A stretch of DNA of 64,000 nt from Astrothelium macrocarpum (Eukaryota > Ascomycota > Dothideomycetes > Trypetheliales > Trypetheliaceae). The DNA lies in NCBI GenBank assembly GCA_021030915.1, contig JAGEMR010000005.1, forward strand, positions 372,001 to 436,000, written 5' to 3'. Made by a program: the position numbers and the translations under genes. The notes beneath the pieces are model-generated. The model was not told the DNA's origin and made no database searches. It saw nothing but the letters and a program-made list of their open reading frames with translations. This document shows, piece by piece, positions 54,269 to 64,000 of this stretch (within the stretch, counting starts at the first letter, position 1; every line of letters starts with the position of its first letter).

Positions 54269-57262
54269 ATGTTTGTCTACAAACGCGGTACGTTCTGTAG
54301 CTCTTGCTTCCTCTTATCTTCCTGCCAGCAAAAGTCAAGCTGGCAATCTTGCGCGTCCTGCCTTTTATCTTCGCGCATCACCTCAGCATCTCTGCAAATC
54401 AGTCCTGATCTGGTCCTTTTCATCGGAATTGCATGCTAACACGCTCCTCTTAGATGGACGCAAGGAACGCGTTCAGTTTGACAAGATTACCGCTCGGGTT
54501 TCAAGGCTTTGTTACGGCCTTGATGGAGACCATGTCGATGCTGCAGCCATCACCCAAAAGGTCATTTCTGGTGTATACCAAGGAGTCACCACTGTAGAGC
54601 TCGATAATCTGGTGAGCTTGCTTATCCCATTCTCTATACAGACCGCAGTCACAATGTGCTAATGCCACGTTCTCAGGCTGCCGAGACTGCCGCGTACATG
54701 ACCGTCACTCATCCAGACTACGCCATCCTCGCTGCCCGTATTGCTGTGTCAAACCTCCACAAGCAGACCAAGAAGCAATTCTCCGCTGTCATCTCGGACC
54801 TGTACCACTATGTTAATCCCAAGAACAATAAAGCCTCGCCCATGATATCGGAAGAGGTTTACAACATCGTTATGAAGCATGCCGAGGAATTGAATTCTGC
54901 TATTGTCTATGACCGCGACTTCAACTACCAATATTTTGGTTTCAAGACTCTTGAGCGGTCATATCTGCTCCGTCTCAACGGTAAGGTTGCCGAGCGTCCT
55001 CAACACTGTCTTATGCGCGTCTCTGTTGGTATTCACGGCGATGATATTGAGCGAGCCATTGAAACATACAATTACATGTCCAACAAATACTTCACACACG
55101 CCTCTCCCACTCTGTTTAATGCAGGCACCCCGAACCCGCAGATGGCTTCTTGCTTCCTTCTCGACATGAAGGCAGATAGTATTGAGGGTATTTATGATAC
55201 GCTCAAGAGCTGTGCTATGATTTCAAAGACAGCCGGTGGCATTGGTTTGGCGTGCCACCGCATACGCGCCACCGGTTCCTACATTGGAGGCACCAATGGT
55301 ACTTCGAACGGTTTAGTGCCTATGCTTAGAGTCTTCAACAACACCGCGCGTTATGTTGATCAGGGCGGCAACAAGAGACCCGGCGCTTTTGCCATGTACC
55401 TTGAGCCATGGCATGCTGATGTCTTCGCTTTCCTTGATTTGAGGAAGAATCATGGCAAGGAAGAAGTCCGTGCTCGCGACCTTTTCTACGCTCTCTGGGT
55501 GCCAGACTTATTCATGAAGCGCGTCGAGTCCAATCAGGACTGGACTCTGTTTTGTCCGAGCGAGGCCCCAGGCTTAGCTGATGTCTACGGCGAAGAATTC
55601 GAGGCTCTTTACGAGAGATATGAAAAGGAAGGTCGTGGCCGTGAAACGATTAGAGCTCAGAAGCTTTGGTATGCCATACTCGAGGCTCAAACCGAGACTG
55701 GCAACCCATACATCTGCTACAAAGATGCTTGCAACAAGAAGAGCAACCAAAAGAACCTGGGTACCATCCGAAGCTCCAATCTTTGCACAGAAATCATTGA
55801 ATACACTGCTCCGGATGAGATTGCTGTTTGCAATCTTGCTTCTATCGCCCTCCCAACTTACGTCAACTTCCAGACTGGTGAATACGATTTTGATAAACTA
55901 CACGAAGTCGCCGGCGTCTTAGTTCGCAATCTCAACAGGATCATTGACCGCAACCACTATCCTCTCGAAGAGGCAAGGCGTGGTAACATGCGCAATCGGC
56001 CTATTGGTCTTGGTGTTCAAGGTCTGGCCGATACATTCCTTGCTCTGCGCCTACCGTTCGATTCACCTGAGGCCAAAGATCTCAATATCTGCATCTTTGA
56101 AACCATCTATCATGGTGCACTAACAGCTTCTTGTGAACTCGCCAGAGAACTTGGACCATATGAAACTTACGAAGGCTCTCCCATCTCTCAGGGCATTCTT
56201 CAATATGATATGTGGAATAAGACTCCAACAGATCTTTGGGATTGGAATGCACTAAAAGCTGAGATTGCCGAGCACGGTGTTCGTAACTCCCTTCTTCTTG
56301 CACCCATGCCCACAGCCAGTACCTCACAGATCCTTGGCAACAACGAGTGCTTTGAGCCCTACACATCCAACATCTATTCGCGTCGAGTGCTCGCTGGTGA
56401 GTTCCAAGTGGTGAACCCATGGCTTCTAAAGGACCTTGTCGATATGGGTCTGTGGTCCGACAACATGAAGAACCGTATCATTGCCGATGGCGGTTCCATC
56501 CAGCGCATTCCCAACATTCCCGATGACATCAAAGCTCTTTACAAGACTGTTTGGGAGATTTCGCAACGGACCATCGTGCAAATGGCAGCAGACCGAGGTG
56601 CCTTTATTGACCAAAGCCAGAGTTTGAACATCCACATGAAGGAGCCAACAATGGGCAAGATCACATCCATGCACTTTGCAGGCTGGAAGCTGGGTCTCAA
56701 GACCGGCATGTACTATCTCCGTACCATGGCGGCATCTCAACCCATCCAATTCACAGTCGACCAGGAGCAACTCAAGGTTGTTGACACCAATGTTGCGCGC
56801 ACGCCTGGTATTGGCAAAAAGCGTGGTCTAGGCTCAGCCGGCTATTCGAGCTCGCCCACACCTCGACCAATGTACATGTCAAAGCCTCCAGTCACACCAA
56901 ATAGTGGGGTCAACGGCGCCCTGACACCTGCTGCTACTCCCCCTGAGGATTCAGAGAGCAAGCGATTGGAGATGGCGAAGATGGTCGAAATCAAAAAAGC
57001 ACCAGACGCAAGCCCCATCAAGGGTCCGGGTTTCAGGGCTGACATTGACGATGGCGAGAGCCCCAAGATGGTTGGCGTTGATGCCACGAAGACCAAACTT
57101 GTCGAGGAGCAGCTCCCTGAGGCCGTTGAGGACGTCGCTACGCCGAAGCAGGAGGAAGATAGTGATGAGAAGAATAAGGAGCGTGAAGGAGATATCTATG
57201 CCGATGCTGTACTGGCATGTAGCATTGAGAACCCAGAGTCCTGTATTATGTGTAGCGGATAG
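54269..57262 (+). CDS. rnr1: Ribonucleoside-diphosphate reductase large subunit
   Basis: Model: exons 54269-54287, 54454-54611 and 54677-57262; introns of 166 and 65 nt; 920 residues. The enzyme reduces ribonucleoside diphosphates to deoxy forms for DNA synthesis. The N-terminus MFVYKRDGRKERVQFDKI is the ATP-cone activity domain. The catalytic core shows MASCFLLDMKADSIEGIYDT with the first redox Cys, SNLCTEIIEY with Cys, Asn and Glu of the active site, and CNLASIALP. PTASTSQILGNNECFEPY follows. The C-terminal CIMCSG (CxxC) is the swinging arm that re-reduces the active site. A disordered Pro/Lys/Glu-rich linker lies between the core and that tail (about residues 770-900). The first exon codes for only six and a third codons. 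Confidence 0.97.
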
Positions 57263-57946
57263 GGGTCCTGATGATAGATTTTGCTTCGTCATATCATTCA
57301 TTTGATGGTGTTCGGATGGAATATTCATACGAAGGGTCTGGGACGTGTTAGATGATGTTAGTATTTCCTATGTCGACTGTAATCAATGGCTGCCCAAATG
57401 GCAGCAATATCAAATTCATCTTTTGCAGACATGTTCCTAAGTTAGCCTGTAGTCAAATGATGCTCGATTAAGAGTATTCAACCCCTTAATAGATTTGCTG
57501 ATCTGTGGATAACTACGTGGCATGCATGGTCGACAATTCGGGATTTGCTTCGTTACGATTAATGACACATGTGAAATAGCCTGGTGATAGGTTATGCGGA
57601 ATATTGAGCGTCTGACGCCACAAATGCGGCGAAGACGTCGGTTGGAGAAGGCTAATATTGGTAGCTTTACTGCTCACTCCAAAACATGCCCTTCATCATG
57701 CATTCGAGAGTCTCAATATTTATTTTTGCATCTGTGAGCAATTTGTTCTTTCAAACAGGCCAATAGGTTAAAGAAGAGATCGCTGCTTGTTACGCGTGAC
57801 GCGCATCTAAAGTTGACTGGGATCAAGGGCACTCTCTTGTACCCATACACCTTTCCACCAACGACGTCTTAGATATCGTGACATTTTCTGCAGTCAACAG
57901 CCATGATACCAAGAGAAGAAAACTTGTACACAAAGCATATTCAAAG
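57263..57946. other. Intergenic, no gene recognised
   Basis: The stretch holds the rnr1 3' region and the promoter of the next gene on the same strand. No gene is seen. Confidence 0.6.
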
Positions 57947-59057
57947 ATGGTGAACTGGAGCCTGTGAGAAATCCACTCCCCCACCACATCTCTCATCCCT
58001 TTCCACTAACACTACTACTCCCAGCATCAAATCCCTCCTCATCACCCTCGGTCCCCTTCTCCTCCCCAAAGCCATCGCCTTCATCCGCTCTCTCCGCGCC
58101 TCCTCCCACCAAACCTCCATCCGACCCTCCCCTCGCCGCACCAACCTCGCGCTCAACATCCTCTTCACCACCGCCCTCCTCGCCCTGCTCTCCACCCTCC
58201 CCCCCTTCACCCCCGAAAACATCTTCCACACCACCACCTCCCGCTTGCAAACCCCGACCGACGTCCTCTTCCACCGCCTCTCCCCCCTCACCCCCGCCAA
58301 CGCCTCCCTCAAGTCCAAATTCATCAACCTCGAATCCCGCCTGCTGTACTTCAAATACGGCCCGACGGTGCTCGCCACGTGCCCCTTCTGCACCTCCGCC
58401 GACGAGTCCAGCTACACGCTGTACGCGCTGCCCGCGCTGCTGGCGCCGCACATTGCGCACCTCGTCGCGCTGGGCCTCGCGACGTCCGGCCAGCTCTTCG
58501 GCGCGGAAGCGGCGCGCTGGCGATCGCAGGCGGCGATGGGCGGGGTCGCGCTCGCGCTCGCGCAGGTGTGGATGACGCTGGCGTGGGACCACCGGGCGAA
58601 TGCGGGCGCGACGAGGCTCGCTGACGTCGACGCGTTCTACTGGCGCATGCGGGTCTATCGGGGGGTGGCGGTTGCCGCGGTTGATGCGTTGTTGGGGTGG
58701 GGGATGTGGTTGACGGCGACGAATCGGTGGTTGGTGCGGGCGCCTGGGGTGGAGGTGCGGGTGGAGGAGAGCGTGAGGGTGTTGGGCGGGGTGCAGGCGA
58801 AGTTGGCGGCGTTGGGGTGGGTGCGGAATACGGTGTTTCGGGATCGCGGGCTGCGGGAGCAGTTGGAGAGGTATTGGACGGAGGAGGGGAGGGTGATGGC
58901 GGAGGTGCAGGAGGAGAAGGAGGTGGTGGATGGGATGAGGGATGTGTTGGGGAGGATTGATGTGGAGATGTTGGAGAGACAGGCGAATAGTACGGTGGAT
59001 GGGATGTTGGGAAAGGAAGGGCAGTTGAAGGGGTTTGGGTTGGGAGATGAAAGATGA
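57947..59057 (+). CDS. Conserved fungal membrane protein of unknown function, 349 residues
   Basis: Model: exons 57947-57963 (17 nt) and 58025-59057 with a 61-nt intron. The first exon supplies MVNWS, and the splice gives MVNWSLIKSLLITLGPLLLPKAIAFIRS, a form I recall from Pezizomycotina proteins sometimes mislabelled 'chorismate synthase protein'. Hydrophobic stretches are visible near the N-terminus (IKSLLITLGPLLLPKAIAF), at LALNILFTTALLALLSTLP, at LPALLAPHIAHLVALGLA, at AAMGGVALALAQVWMTLAW and at AVAAVDALLGWGMWL, so four or five membrane helices are likely. The C-terminal third is a charged coiled region. The coding strand is strongly pyrimidine-rich in its first 350 nt and G-rich in its last 450 nt. 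The long frames on the opposite strand are shadows of this composition. Confidence 0.8.
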
Positions 59058-59222
59058 TGAGGATTTGCGATGTGTAGGGTTTTCTATGAGGTATGTACTC
59101 GTAAGTGGTTTGGATGTCTATGCAAGATTTTAATCAAATAACATTGCTGTTTTGAATGCTAACCACTCGCTGATCTAGGTTCTAACTATGTAGCAATAGT
59201 CAAAAACGGACTTTTTGCTTAA

Positions 59223-60500
59223 TCAAAATTCCGACTCATCCACCACATAGCTCCATTCACTGGGTCCTTTCCCATGATACTTGATATCCTCTAGCCACTT
59301 TTTAATTTCCATCGCATATGGTCCGCCTTCTCCTTTTCCCATGGAGATTTTTAAATCCATACCTCTGAAATGAATATCTGAAACAGGAGCCACGAAGAAA
59401 GCAGTTCCAACAGCAAAAGCCTCCAGCATTCTCCCTTCGTTAATAGCATCAACAATTTCTTGCATATCAAAATGTCTCTCAATCACCTTGCAATCAGTCA
59501 ATCGCTCCCTCGCAAGCTCAAGGATGCTTCTCCTTGTAATGCCATCCAGAATAATCTTGTCTTCAATCGGCGCAGTCACCATCTGGAGCTCTCCCTCTCG
59601 GGTCTTCCACATGACAAAGAAATTGGATCCCCCAGCTTCAGTGACGGCACACCTATCCCCAAATAGCCACAAAATCTGGTCACATCCCCTCTCTCTCGCC
59701 TCGCCCTGGGCCACTAGCGTAGGTCCGTAATTTGCTCCCACTTTGGCGAATCCAAAACCCCCTGGCCAAGCCCTGACCATATCATCTTTCGATGCTAAGA
59801 GTCGCATCCCCGGCTTCCCTGTTGACTTGTTTCTGGTCATGTCAGGAAAACAGCTCAAGATAATGAACAGCAGCGCCTCTTTGGGTTTCTGGATCCCCAG
59901 TGCGGCATCATTCGCAATCATCGCTGGTCGGAGGTACAGGAACTGACCAGGCCTTTGTCTTGGCAGCCACTTGGGCCCTTCCGTGGCACAGAGCTTCACA
60001 ATGAGTCGGAGCAGCTCGTTCGGGTTGAAGGCCGGGAGGGCGATGCGCGCGGTCGACATGAGCATGCGCTTGCAGTTCAGCTGAGGTCGGAACAGTCGCA
60101 GTTTGCCGTCGTATCCGCGGTAGAGCTTCATCCCTTCGAAGCACTCGGTGGCGTAGTGCAGGACAGACGCGTTCGGCATGATGGAGAGGGGACCGTAAGG
60201 TTTGAGCTCTGGCGCAGCCCAGCCGTGCGAGACAGTCCACGAGCAGGTGATCATGTGGTCGGTGCACGTTCTTTGTGCAGCCATCTCAGCGGAGTCTGGG
60301 AGTGGAACAGGTCGTGGAGTGGTGGTGAAGGTTGTGCGGAGGAGTGAGGCATCGAGCTCGGCCAGAGTGGCGTCATTGCAATGGCCATTGGAGATGGTTG
60401 GTATGGCCTTGGCGATGTTTGCTTTGACGCCAGCATCTGTGAGGCTTGAGACAGTCTCTGGAGCGGTGTTGTGCTCGGGGATTATGGCTGCAGGTGACAT
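59223..60500 (-). CDS. Branched-chain amino-acid aminotransferase (class IV)
   Basis: An intronless gene of 425 residues. The PLP enzyme interconverts leucine, isoleucine and valine with their 2-oxo acids. Landmarks are LHYATECFEGMKLYRG, KRMLMSTARIALP, FLYLRPAMIA, the PLP-binding Lys in FGFAKVGANYGP, TEAGGSNFFVMW and GITRRSILELARE. The N-terminus MSPAAIIPEHNTAPETV contains acidic residues and is not an obvious mitochondrial presequence, so a cytosolic isozyme is likely; fungi usually hold several paralogues and I do not assign a number. A TATATAAAT box lies 125 bp upstream and a Leu3-like element with an adjacent palindrome about 360 bp upstream. The gene converges on the 349-aa membrane protein gene. 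Confidence 0.95.
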   Translation of the reverse strand: MSPAAIIPEHNTAPETVSSLTDAGVKANIAKAIPTISNGHCNDATLAELDASLLRTTFTTTPRPVPLPDSAEMAAQRTCTDHMITCSWTVSHGWAAPELKPYGPLSIMPNASVLHYATECFEGMKLYRGYDGKLRLFRPQLNCKRMLMSTARIALPAFNPNELLRLIVKLCATEGPKWLPRQRPGQFLYLRPAMIANDAALGIQKPKEALLFIILSCFPDMTRNKSTGKPGMRLLASKDDMVRAWPGGFGFAKVGANYGPTLVAQGEARERGCDQILWLFGDRCAVTEAGGSNFFVMWKTREGELQMVTAPIEDKIILDGITRRSILELARERLTDCKVIERHFDMQEIVDAINEGRMLEAFAVGTAFFVAPVSDIHFRGMDLKISMGKGEGGPYAMEIKKWLEDIKYHGKGPSEWSYVVDESEF

Positions 60501-60972
60501 GGTTTGTCTGTCAATCTTCTGGGAAGTGATAGCAGAACTGATGAAGACTCGACAGTGAGGCAGTGTAAGTCAAGTTCTTTTTTCCGGCGTTCAATTGCAG
60601 TTCAATTGAATGAGGACCGGATTTATATACACAGTCATAGTTTGGTGGCGGAACCATGACTACGTAACGGGACCAAGACTGTCGCCGGCTGACTGATCAC
60701 CCGATTAGGTATTCGACCGCTGTCACGCCCTGCAGCTTTATAATGGCGGAGCACATTGCATGCTCAGAACGATGGCATTTGTTGATATCGCCAAGTTCAC
60801 TTTCGGTGTTGTTGAAAGTGGCCGCCGCCAATTGCCGCAACTAAGCGTTCCCGCCCCCCCCGATACCGGCCGGTATTAGACGACAACCATTCTCATTCCC
60901 TAATTCGTATGGGAAGGAACTGGACATTCGAATTACTCTGGGGCCCTCCCCGGGAGCAAATTCGAGCTTTTT
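60501..60972. promoter_or_regulatory. Promoter region of the branched-chain aminotransferase gene
   Basis: On the minus strand a TATATAAAT run sits at 60622-60630, about 125 bp before the start codon. The Leu3-like element and 14-bp palindrome lie further up (listed separately). The far end is the 3' side of a small three-exon gene. Confidence 0.6.
60860..60876. promoter_or_regulatory. Leu3-like CCG-N4-CGG element overlapping a 14-bp palindrome
   Basis: CCGATACCGG lies at 60860-60869. It overlaps ATACCGGCCGGTAT, a perfect 14-bp palindrome at 60863-60876. CCGNNNNCGG is the core bound by Leu3-type Zn2Cys6 factors, fitting the branched-chain aminotransferase downstream. Binding is inferred. Confidence 0.45.
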
Positions 60973-61517
60973 CTACCAGTCTGTCAGAGACAACTCTGAC
61001 ATTTCCTGACACAGGTCGTTCAGGTATGGCTGGTCAATGTCCATTCCTTCTCCATCGAATTGCCATGTATAGGGCCCCAATCTTTGGGACCCCCCCCGCC
61101 ATATCATCCCCGGCATCATGTCCGGGTGTGGGATGTGCTCCCCGGACGTCTTTCCCCGTTTCCCATTGGGGAGGAGCTGGATGTGTCCGAGACGTTCGCG
61201 TCTCTTCCGCTCCTCGGGGGTGCCTCGCTCTGTCAAGCCTTTTAAGTATGCTGGACACAAAAGTCAGACGCCATTCAACATTATCATCATGGGGAAGCAA
61301 CATGGAACTGACCTCGACACCCGATTAACCTTGCGGCGTGCTCCCTAGCACGTCTACGGGCTTCACGCCTGTTTGACGGCCGTGCTGGGATCGGCACTGA
61401 TGCTGTTGAACCATGTTAGCCAGCAACTACGAAGGGAAGGACCAAGATATACTTACGAGCAAATTGGCCGGATATCACCATCGGGGGGACCTCAACTGGT
61501 TGAATCCAGCTAGCCAT
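60973..61517 (-). CDS. Small three-exon gene, 135-residue basic protein of unknown function
   Basis: Model: exons 61457-61517, 61313-61402 and 60973-61229; introns of 54 and 83 nt. All junctions are GT..AG and in frame. The protein starts MASWIQPVEVPPMVISGQFA and continues with an Arg-rich stretch (RREARRRAREHAARLIG), then TPEERKRRERLGHIQLLPNG, GKRGKTSGEHIPHPDMMPG and the tail YTWQFDGEGMDIDQPYLNDL. The middle and C-terminal parts have the look of conserved sequence, with balanced composition unlike the shadow frames around it. No domain, signal peptide or membrane segment is recognised. The basic helix could bind nucleic acid. It is divergent from naa10, and its stop is 472 bp from the aminotransferase start. 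Confidence 0.7.
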
Positions 61518-62705
61518 GGTGTTATGGATGGAGAGAGGGCGGATGGGTTTTGGGTAGAAGTGTACGTGGGGGGTGCTTGGTGCGGAATGAAGAGGTTTGC
61601 TTTGCAGGTGCAGTAGTCAAGAGGTTGGTGGTGTGTATGAGTGGCCAGGAAGTATGTGGAAGTATGTGGTGTCTATGACTACTCAGGAAGTAAGTGGTGT
61701 CTATGACTACTCAGGAAGTAAGTGGTATCTATGAGGAGGAGGAAGACAGAATTTCATGCGAGGGAAAACTTCTTTTATAGAAATTGAAGCTTAGCTGATC
61801 AGTGCAATAGATGTCTCCACGTCGCTCCTATTGTGTCACTCAATGGCACGCCATTCTACCTGATCTATTGTCAAACCAACAGGGCACCTGAATTTGACCA
61901 ATCATGCAGGGAGCATGCTTTCGGTTATCCAGTGGCTGGGCGCAGATGATGCCGCTTGTGTGAGTTGCAACGATACAAAACTTCAAAATTGCTCGCCTAA
62001 CGTTCTGTAGATACGCTTTGACCCCATTTGAATATCACAACACACACATTTGGGTGTTTCAAAGTCAATAGTAATCAACAGAACCCCGCTCCAATCGTAG
62101 ATTTCGCAGATAGATTGTCTCGGGAACGTACACATGTGAGTTTTTCGGCCGGATTAGGAAGTACGGCACGGCATGGACTTGATGTGGTCGTTTTCAATGT
62201 GCAGACTTTTCGGCTGTCATGCATGATCAGCCCGCAAACTTCGAAGTGACACGGGCTATTGGCAAAAATGGGAAGGAAGCGGTAATTCCGCCTATGCAGC
62301 TGCAAAAAATTGGTTGGGCTTTAGACATCGATCGTTGTTATCAATTCCAGTCGACCAACACTTGGCGGAAATTATTTGCTCAATCTCACTAAAGCAACAA
62401 CTTTAGGTCTGCCAAATCGCTATCAAGCATGTGATTACAGCTCGTTAAATGACAGAGATTTCGAAAGATAATCGGGCCAGCGAATGAGATCCCTGATTTG
62501 TTAGCAGAAACGAGCACAATGGTGGTGATGGTTATTTTCTACCCGTTTAGGCAATCACTCAATATTATGTAAGCAGATGGATCGTAGACCTTTGCAACTT
62601 TCCGCCCTATTTGGCCCGCAAATAGTTCTGATTAGACAACGCTCTGGCGCCATACCACGCAACATATCTCGAGATCTCTAGATTCAAGCCATTCTGACAA
62701 ACGTA
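61518..62705. other. Divergent intergenic of the small gene and naa10, with a tandem repeat
   Basis: Apart from the 28-bp repeats at 61666-61734 nothing specific is seen. Frames are short and unsupported. Confidence 0.55.
61666..61734. repeat. 28-bp tandem repeat, about 2.5 copies
   Basis: Copies run 61666-61693 and 61694-61721, identical, followed by a partial copy to 61734. The unit includes GTGGTGTCTATGACTACTCA. A diverged copy may lie just upstream near 61635-61660. The array lies 150-220 bp upstream of the small gene's start on its promoter side. Confidence 0.85.
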
Positions 62706-63580
62706 ATGGATATTCGGCTTCTTCGCCCGTCGGATATCCCCCATGTTCAGCAAGCTAACATCACGAACCTGCCTGAAAACTATTTCTTCAAATATTACAT
62801 GTACCATGCCCTGAGCTGGCCTCAGCTAAGCTATGTAGCCGTTGACGTACGTAGCCTTTGTTTCACTCAATCTTACTGAAATATGCAATCTTCTACGGTT
62901 ATTCCTTCTTCCGTGTCCGAAATCACCTTTTTAATTTTGAGCTTCCGAACATCACATTGACTTCAAGTACAGGTGGCCCGGCCTCCAAAAACGCCATATG
63001 ACCCACCAAAGATCGTCGGATATGTGCTCGCTAAGATGGAAGAGGAGCCCACCGACGGAGTCCAACATGGTCACATCACGAGTTTGAGCGTGATGCGGAC
63101 CCATCGGAGACTTGGACTAGCAGAAAAATTGATGCGTCAGAGTCGTAAGTTTTCTTTGATCATCCTACTAGGTTTGCTTCGTATTTGGTATTCTAAATTT
63201 CTCTGGCTTGGATAGAGAGGGCAATGTTCGAGACATACGGAGCTCATTACGTCTCGCTGCACGTCCGCATGTCCAACACCGCAGCTCTACATCTCTACCG
63301 TGACACGCTGGGCTTCAAGGTTGATAAGATTGAGCCAAAATACTATGCCGATGGCGAGGATGCGTATTCAATGAAGATGGATCTTTCCTATCTTCGAGAA
63401 GATGCTGAAACCAGCGACGAGGATGGTGAGGCTGTCGATGAAGGCGACGAAGTGGGTAGTGTAGGGAAGAAGGGCGAGGGAGAGGCCAAGAAAGGAAAGG
63501 CGAAAAAGAGAAAAGTCAAAGTGGGAAGAGGACTTGGAGTGGGCGAGCTAGTGGAGAGGAATGAGAGTGTCAAGTCATGA
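62706..63580 (+). CDS. naa10: N-alpha-acetyltransferase catalytic subunit Naa10 (Ard1), NatA complex
   Basis: Model: exons 62706-62846, 62973-63144 and 63216-63580; introns of 126 and 71 nt; 225 residues. The enzyme, with Naa15, acetylates the N-termini of nascent proteins on the ribosome. MDIRLLRPSDIPHVQQANITNLPENYFFKYYMYH is the family start; PKIVGYVLAKMEEEP and GHITSLSVMRTHRRLGLAEKLM hold the GNAT acetyl-CoA loop (RRLGLA). MFETYGAHYVSLHVRMSNTAALHLYRDTLGF is the conserved C-terminal part of the fold. The tail is acidic and then Lys-rich (about residues 165-225), as in many Ard1 proteins. Confidence 0.95.
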
Positions 63581-63821
63581 TCATCTTACTACGTAGTCAA
63601 AAGAAGCGAATTGCGATCTCCGCGATGCATGCTGCACTAGAATTTGATGTGAAGGGGTCTTCGATTTTTTATTGCAGTGTAATTCTATTTACATCATAAC
63701 GAGCCCAAGCATTTCATCGCCGATGGCATTGGCCTGCACTTGTCTTACGAAGCTTACCAAAGTCAGAGCCCCATCCTGCTCACCTTGTCAGACCAACTTG
63801 GCTTAAGCAGCATTTCAGTCT

Positions 63822-64000
63822 CTATGATATGAAGTCAAAGGTATCTCCTTCCTTTTCCCTCAGCATACTACCCACCCTCTTCGTCCCAACAATCCTCTCC
63901 AACTTCAACGCATCCCACTTCGAAAACATGACTCTCGCACTGACATCCGCAACATCCACCTTACCCTCAGCGACCGTTTGACCCAAAAAGCCCTCTAAAA
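63822..64000 (-). CDS. C-terminal end of an unidentified gene (cut by window edge)
   Basis: On the minus strand an open frame enters at base 64000 and ends at the TAG at 63822-63824, giving about 59 residues. It reads FLGQTVAEGKVDVADVSARV, then FSKWDALKLERIVGTKRVG, and ends EGDTFDFIS. The sequence looks coding and helical, but I do not recognise the family. It converges on naa10, whose stop is 241 bp away. Confidence 0.55.
   Translation of the reverse strand, partial: LEGFLGQTVAEGKVDVADVSARVMFSKWDALKLERIVGTKRVGSMLREKEGDTFDFIS

Noticed and set aside
57993..58592. 199-codon minus-strand Gly/Glu/Arg-rich frame
   Set aside because: Shadow of the pyrimidine-rich start of the membrane protein gene.
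1..64000. tRNA, rRNA, CRISPR arrays and intact transposons
   Set aside because: No cloverleaf-like B-box context, no regularly spaced repeats, and no transposase, integrase or reverse-transcriptase motifs were seen by eye; a tRNAscan or profile search could still find a small RNA.

Overview
The window is nuclear DNA of a filamentous ascomycete (Pezizomycotina). The evidence is dense protein-coding genes on both strands, many short introns of about 46-100 nt with GT..AG ends and CTRAY-like branch sites, and families typical of this group: DUF3984, the glutaminase GtaA, a DUF7029-type secreted protein, CYS-3/MetR bZIP, Med5/Nut1, CENP-N/Mis15 and a Zn2Cys6-acetyltransferase fusion. I cannot fix the class from sequence alone. 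No prokaryotic operons, CRISPR array, intact transposon, tRNA or rRNA was seen. Most gene models below were spliced by hand, and every junction was checked for reading-frame closure.

Layout. 0-10.5 kb: mitochondrial ribosomal protein uL3m (cut by the left edge), a DUF3984 protein, the vacuolar protein Tag1, ornithine carbamoyltransferase (argB), the acetolactate synthase regulatory subunit (ilv6) and an eight-exon KH-domain RNA-binding protein. 11-24 kb: a degenerate aminoglycoside-phosphotransferase-like protein, a secreted glutaminase with a Ser/Thr-rich tail, a TatD-type nuclease with a possible mitochondrial isoform, a CYS-3/MetR-type bZIP and a CENP-N/Mis15 kinetochore protein. 24.5-37 kb: a Zn2Cys6-maltose-acetyltransferase fusion, a 2.8-kb gene-free stretch, mitochondrial malonyl-CoA:ACP transacylase, a nine-exon SDR, NADP-glutamate dehydrogenase and an aldo-keto reductase. 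37.9-51 kb: an ilp-like conserved protein, Med5, a DUF7029-type secreted protein, a conserved 593-aa protein, ethanolamine-phosphate cytidylyltransferase, and an uncharacterised protein whose 3' part needs a splice or frameshift. 52.6-64 kb: Get1, ribonucleotide reductase large subunit, a conserved membrane protein, branched-chain aminotransferase, a small three-exon gene, the N-acetyltransferase Naa10, and the C-terminus of an unknown gene at the right edge.

Function. Several genes belong to amino-acid and nitrogen metabolism: argB, ilv6, the glutaminase, metR-like, gdhA and the branched-chain aminotransferase. The two branched-chain genes, ilv6 and the aminotransferase, both carry Leu3-like CCG-N4-CGG elements upstream. 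Four or five products carry mitochondrial-type presequences (uL3m, ArgB, Ilv6, Mct1, and the long TatD isoform). There is no obvious secondary-metabolite, mating-type or defence cluster. The most unusual items are the Zn2Cys6-acetyltransferase fusion lacking the usual catalytic His, the APH-like protein with a ruined catalytic loop, and the DUF7029-type protein with an Arg-rich helix built from a 12-nt repeat.
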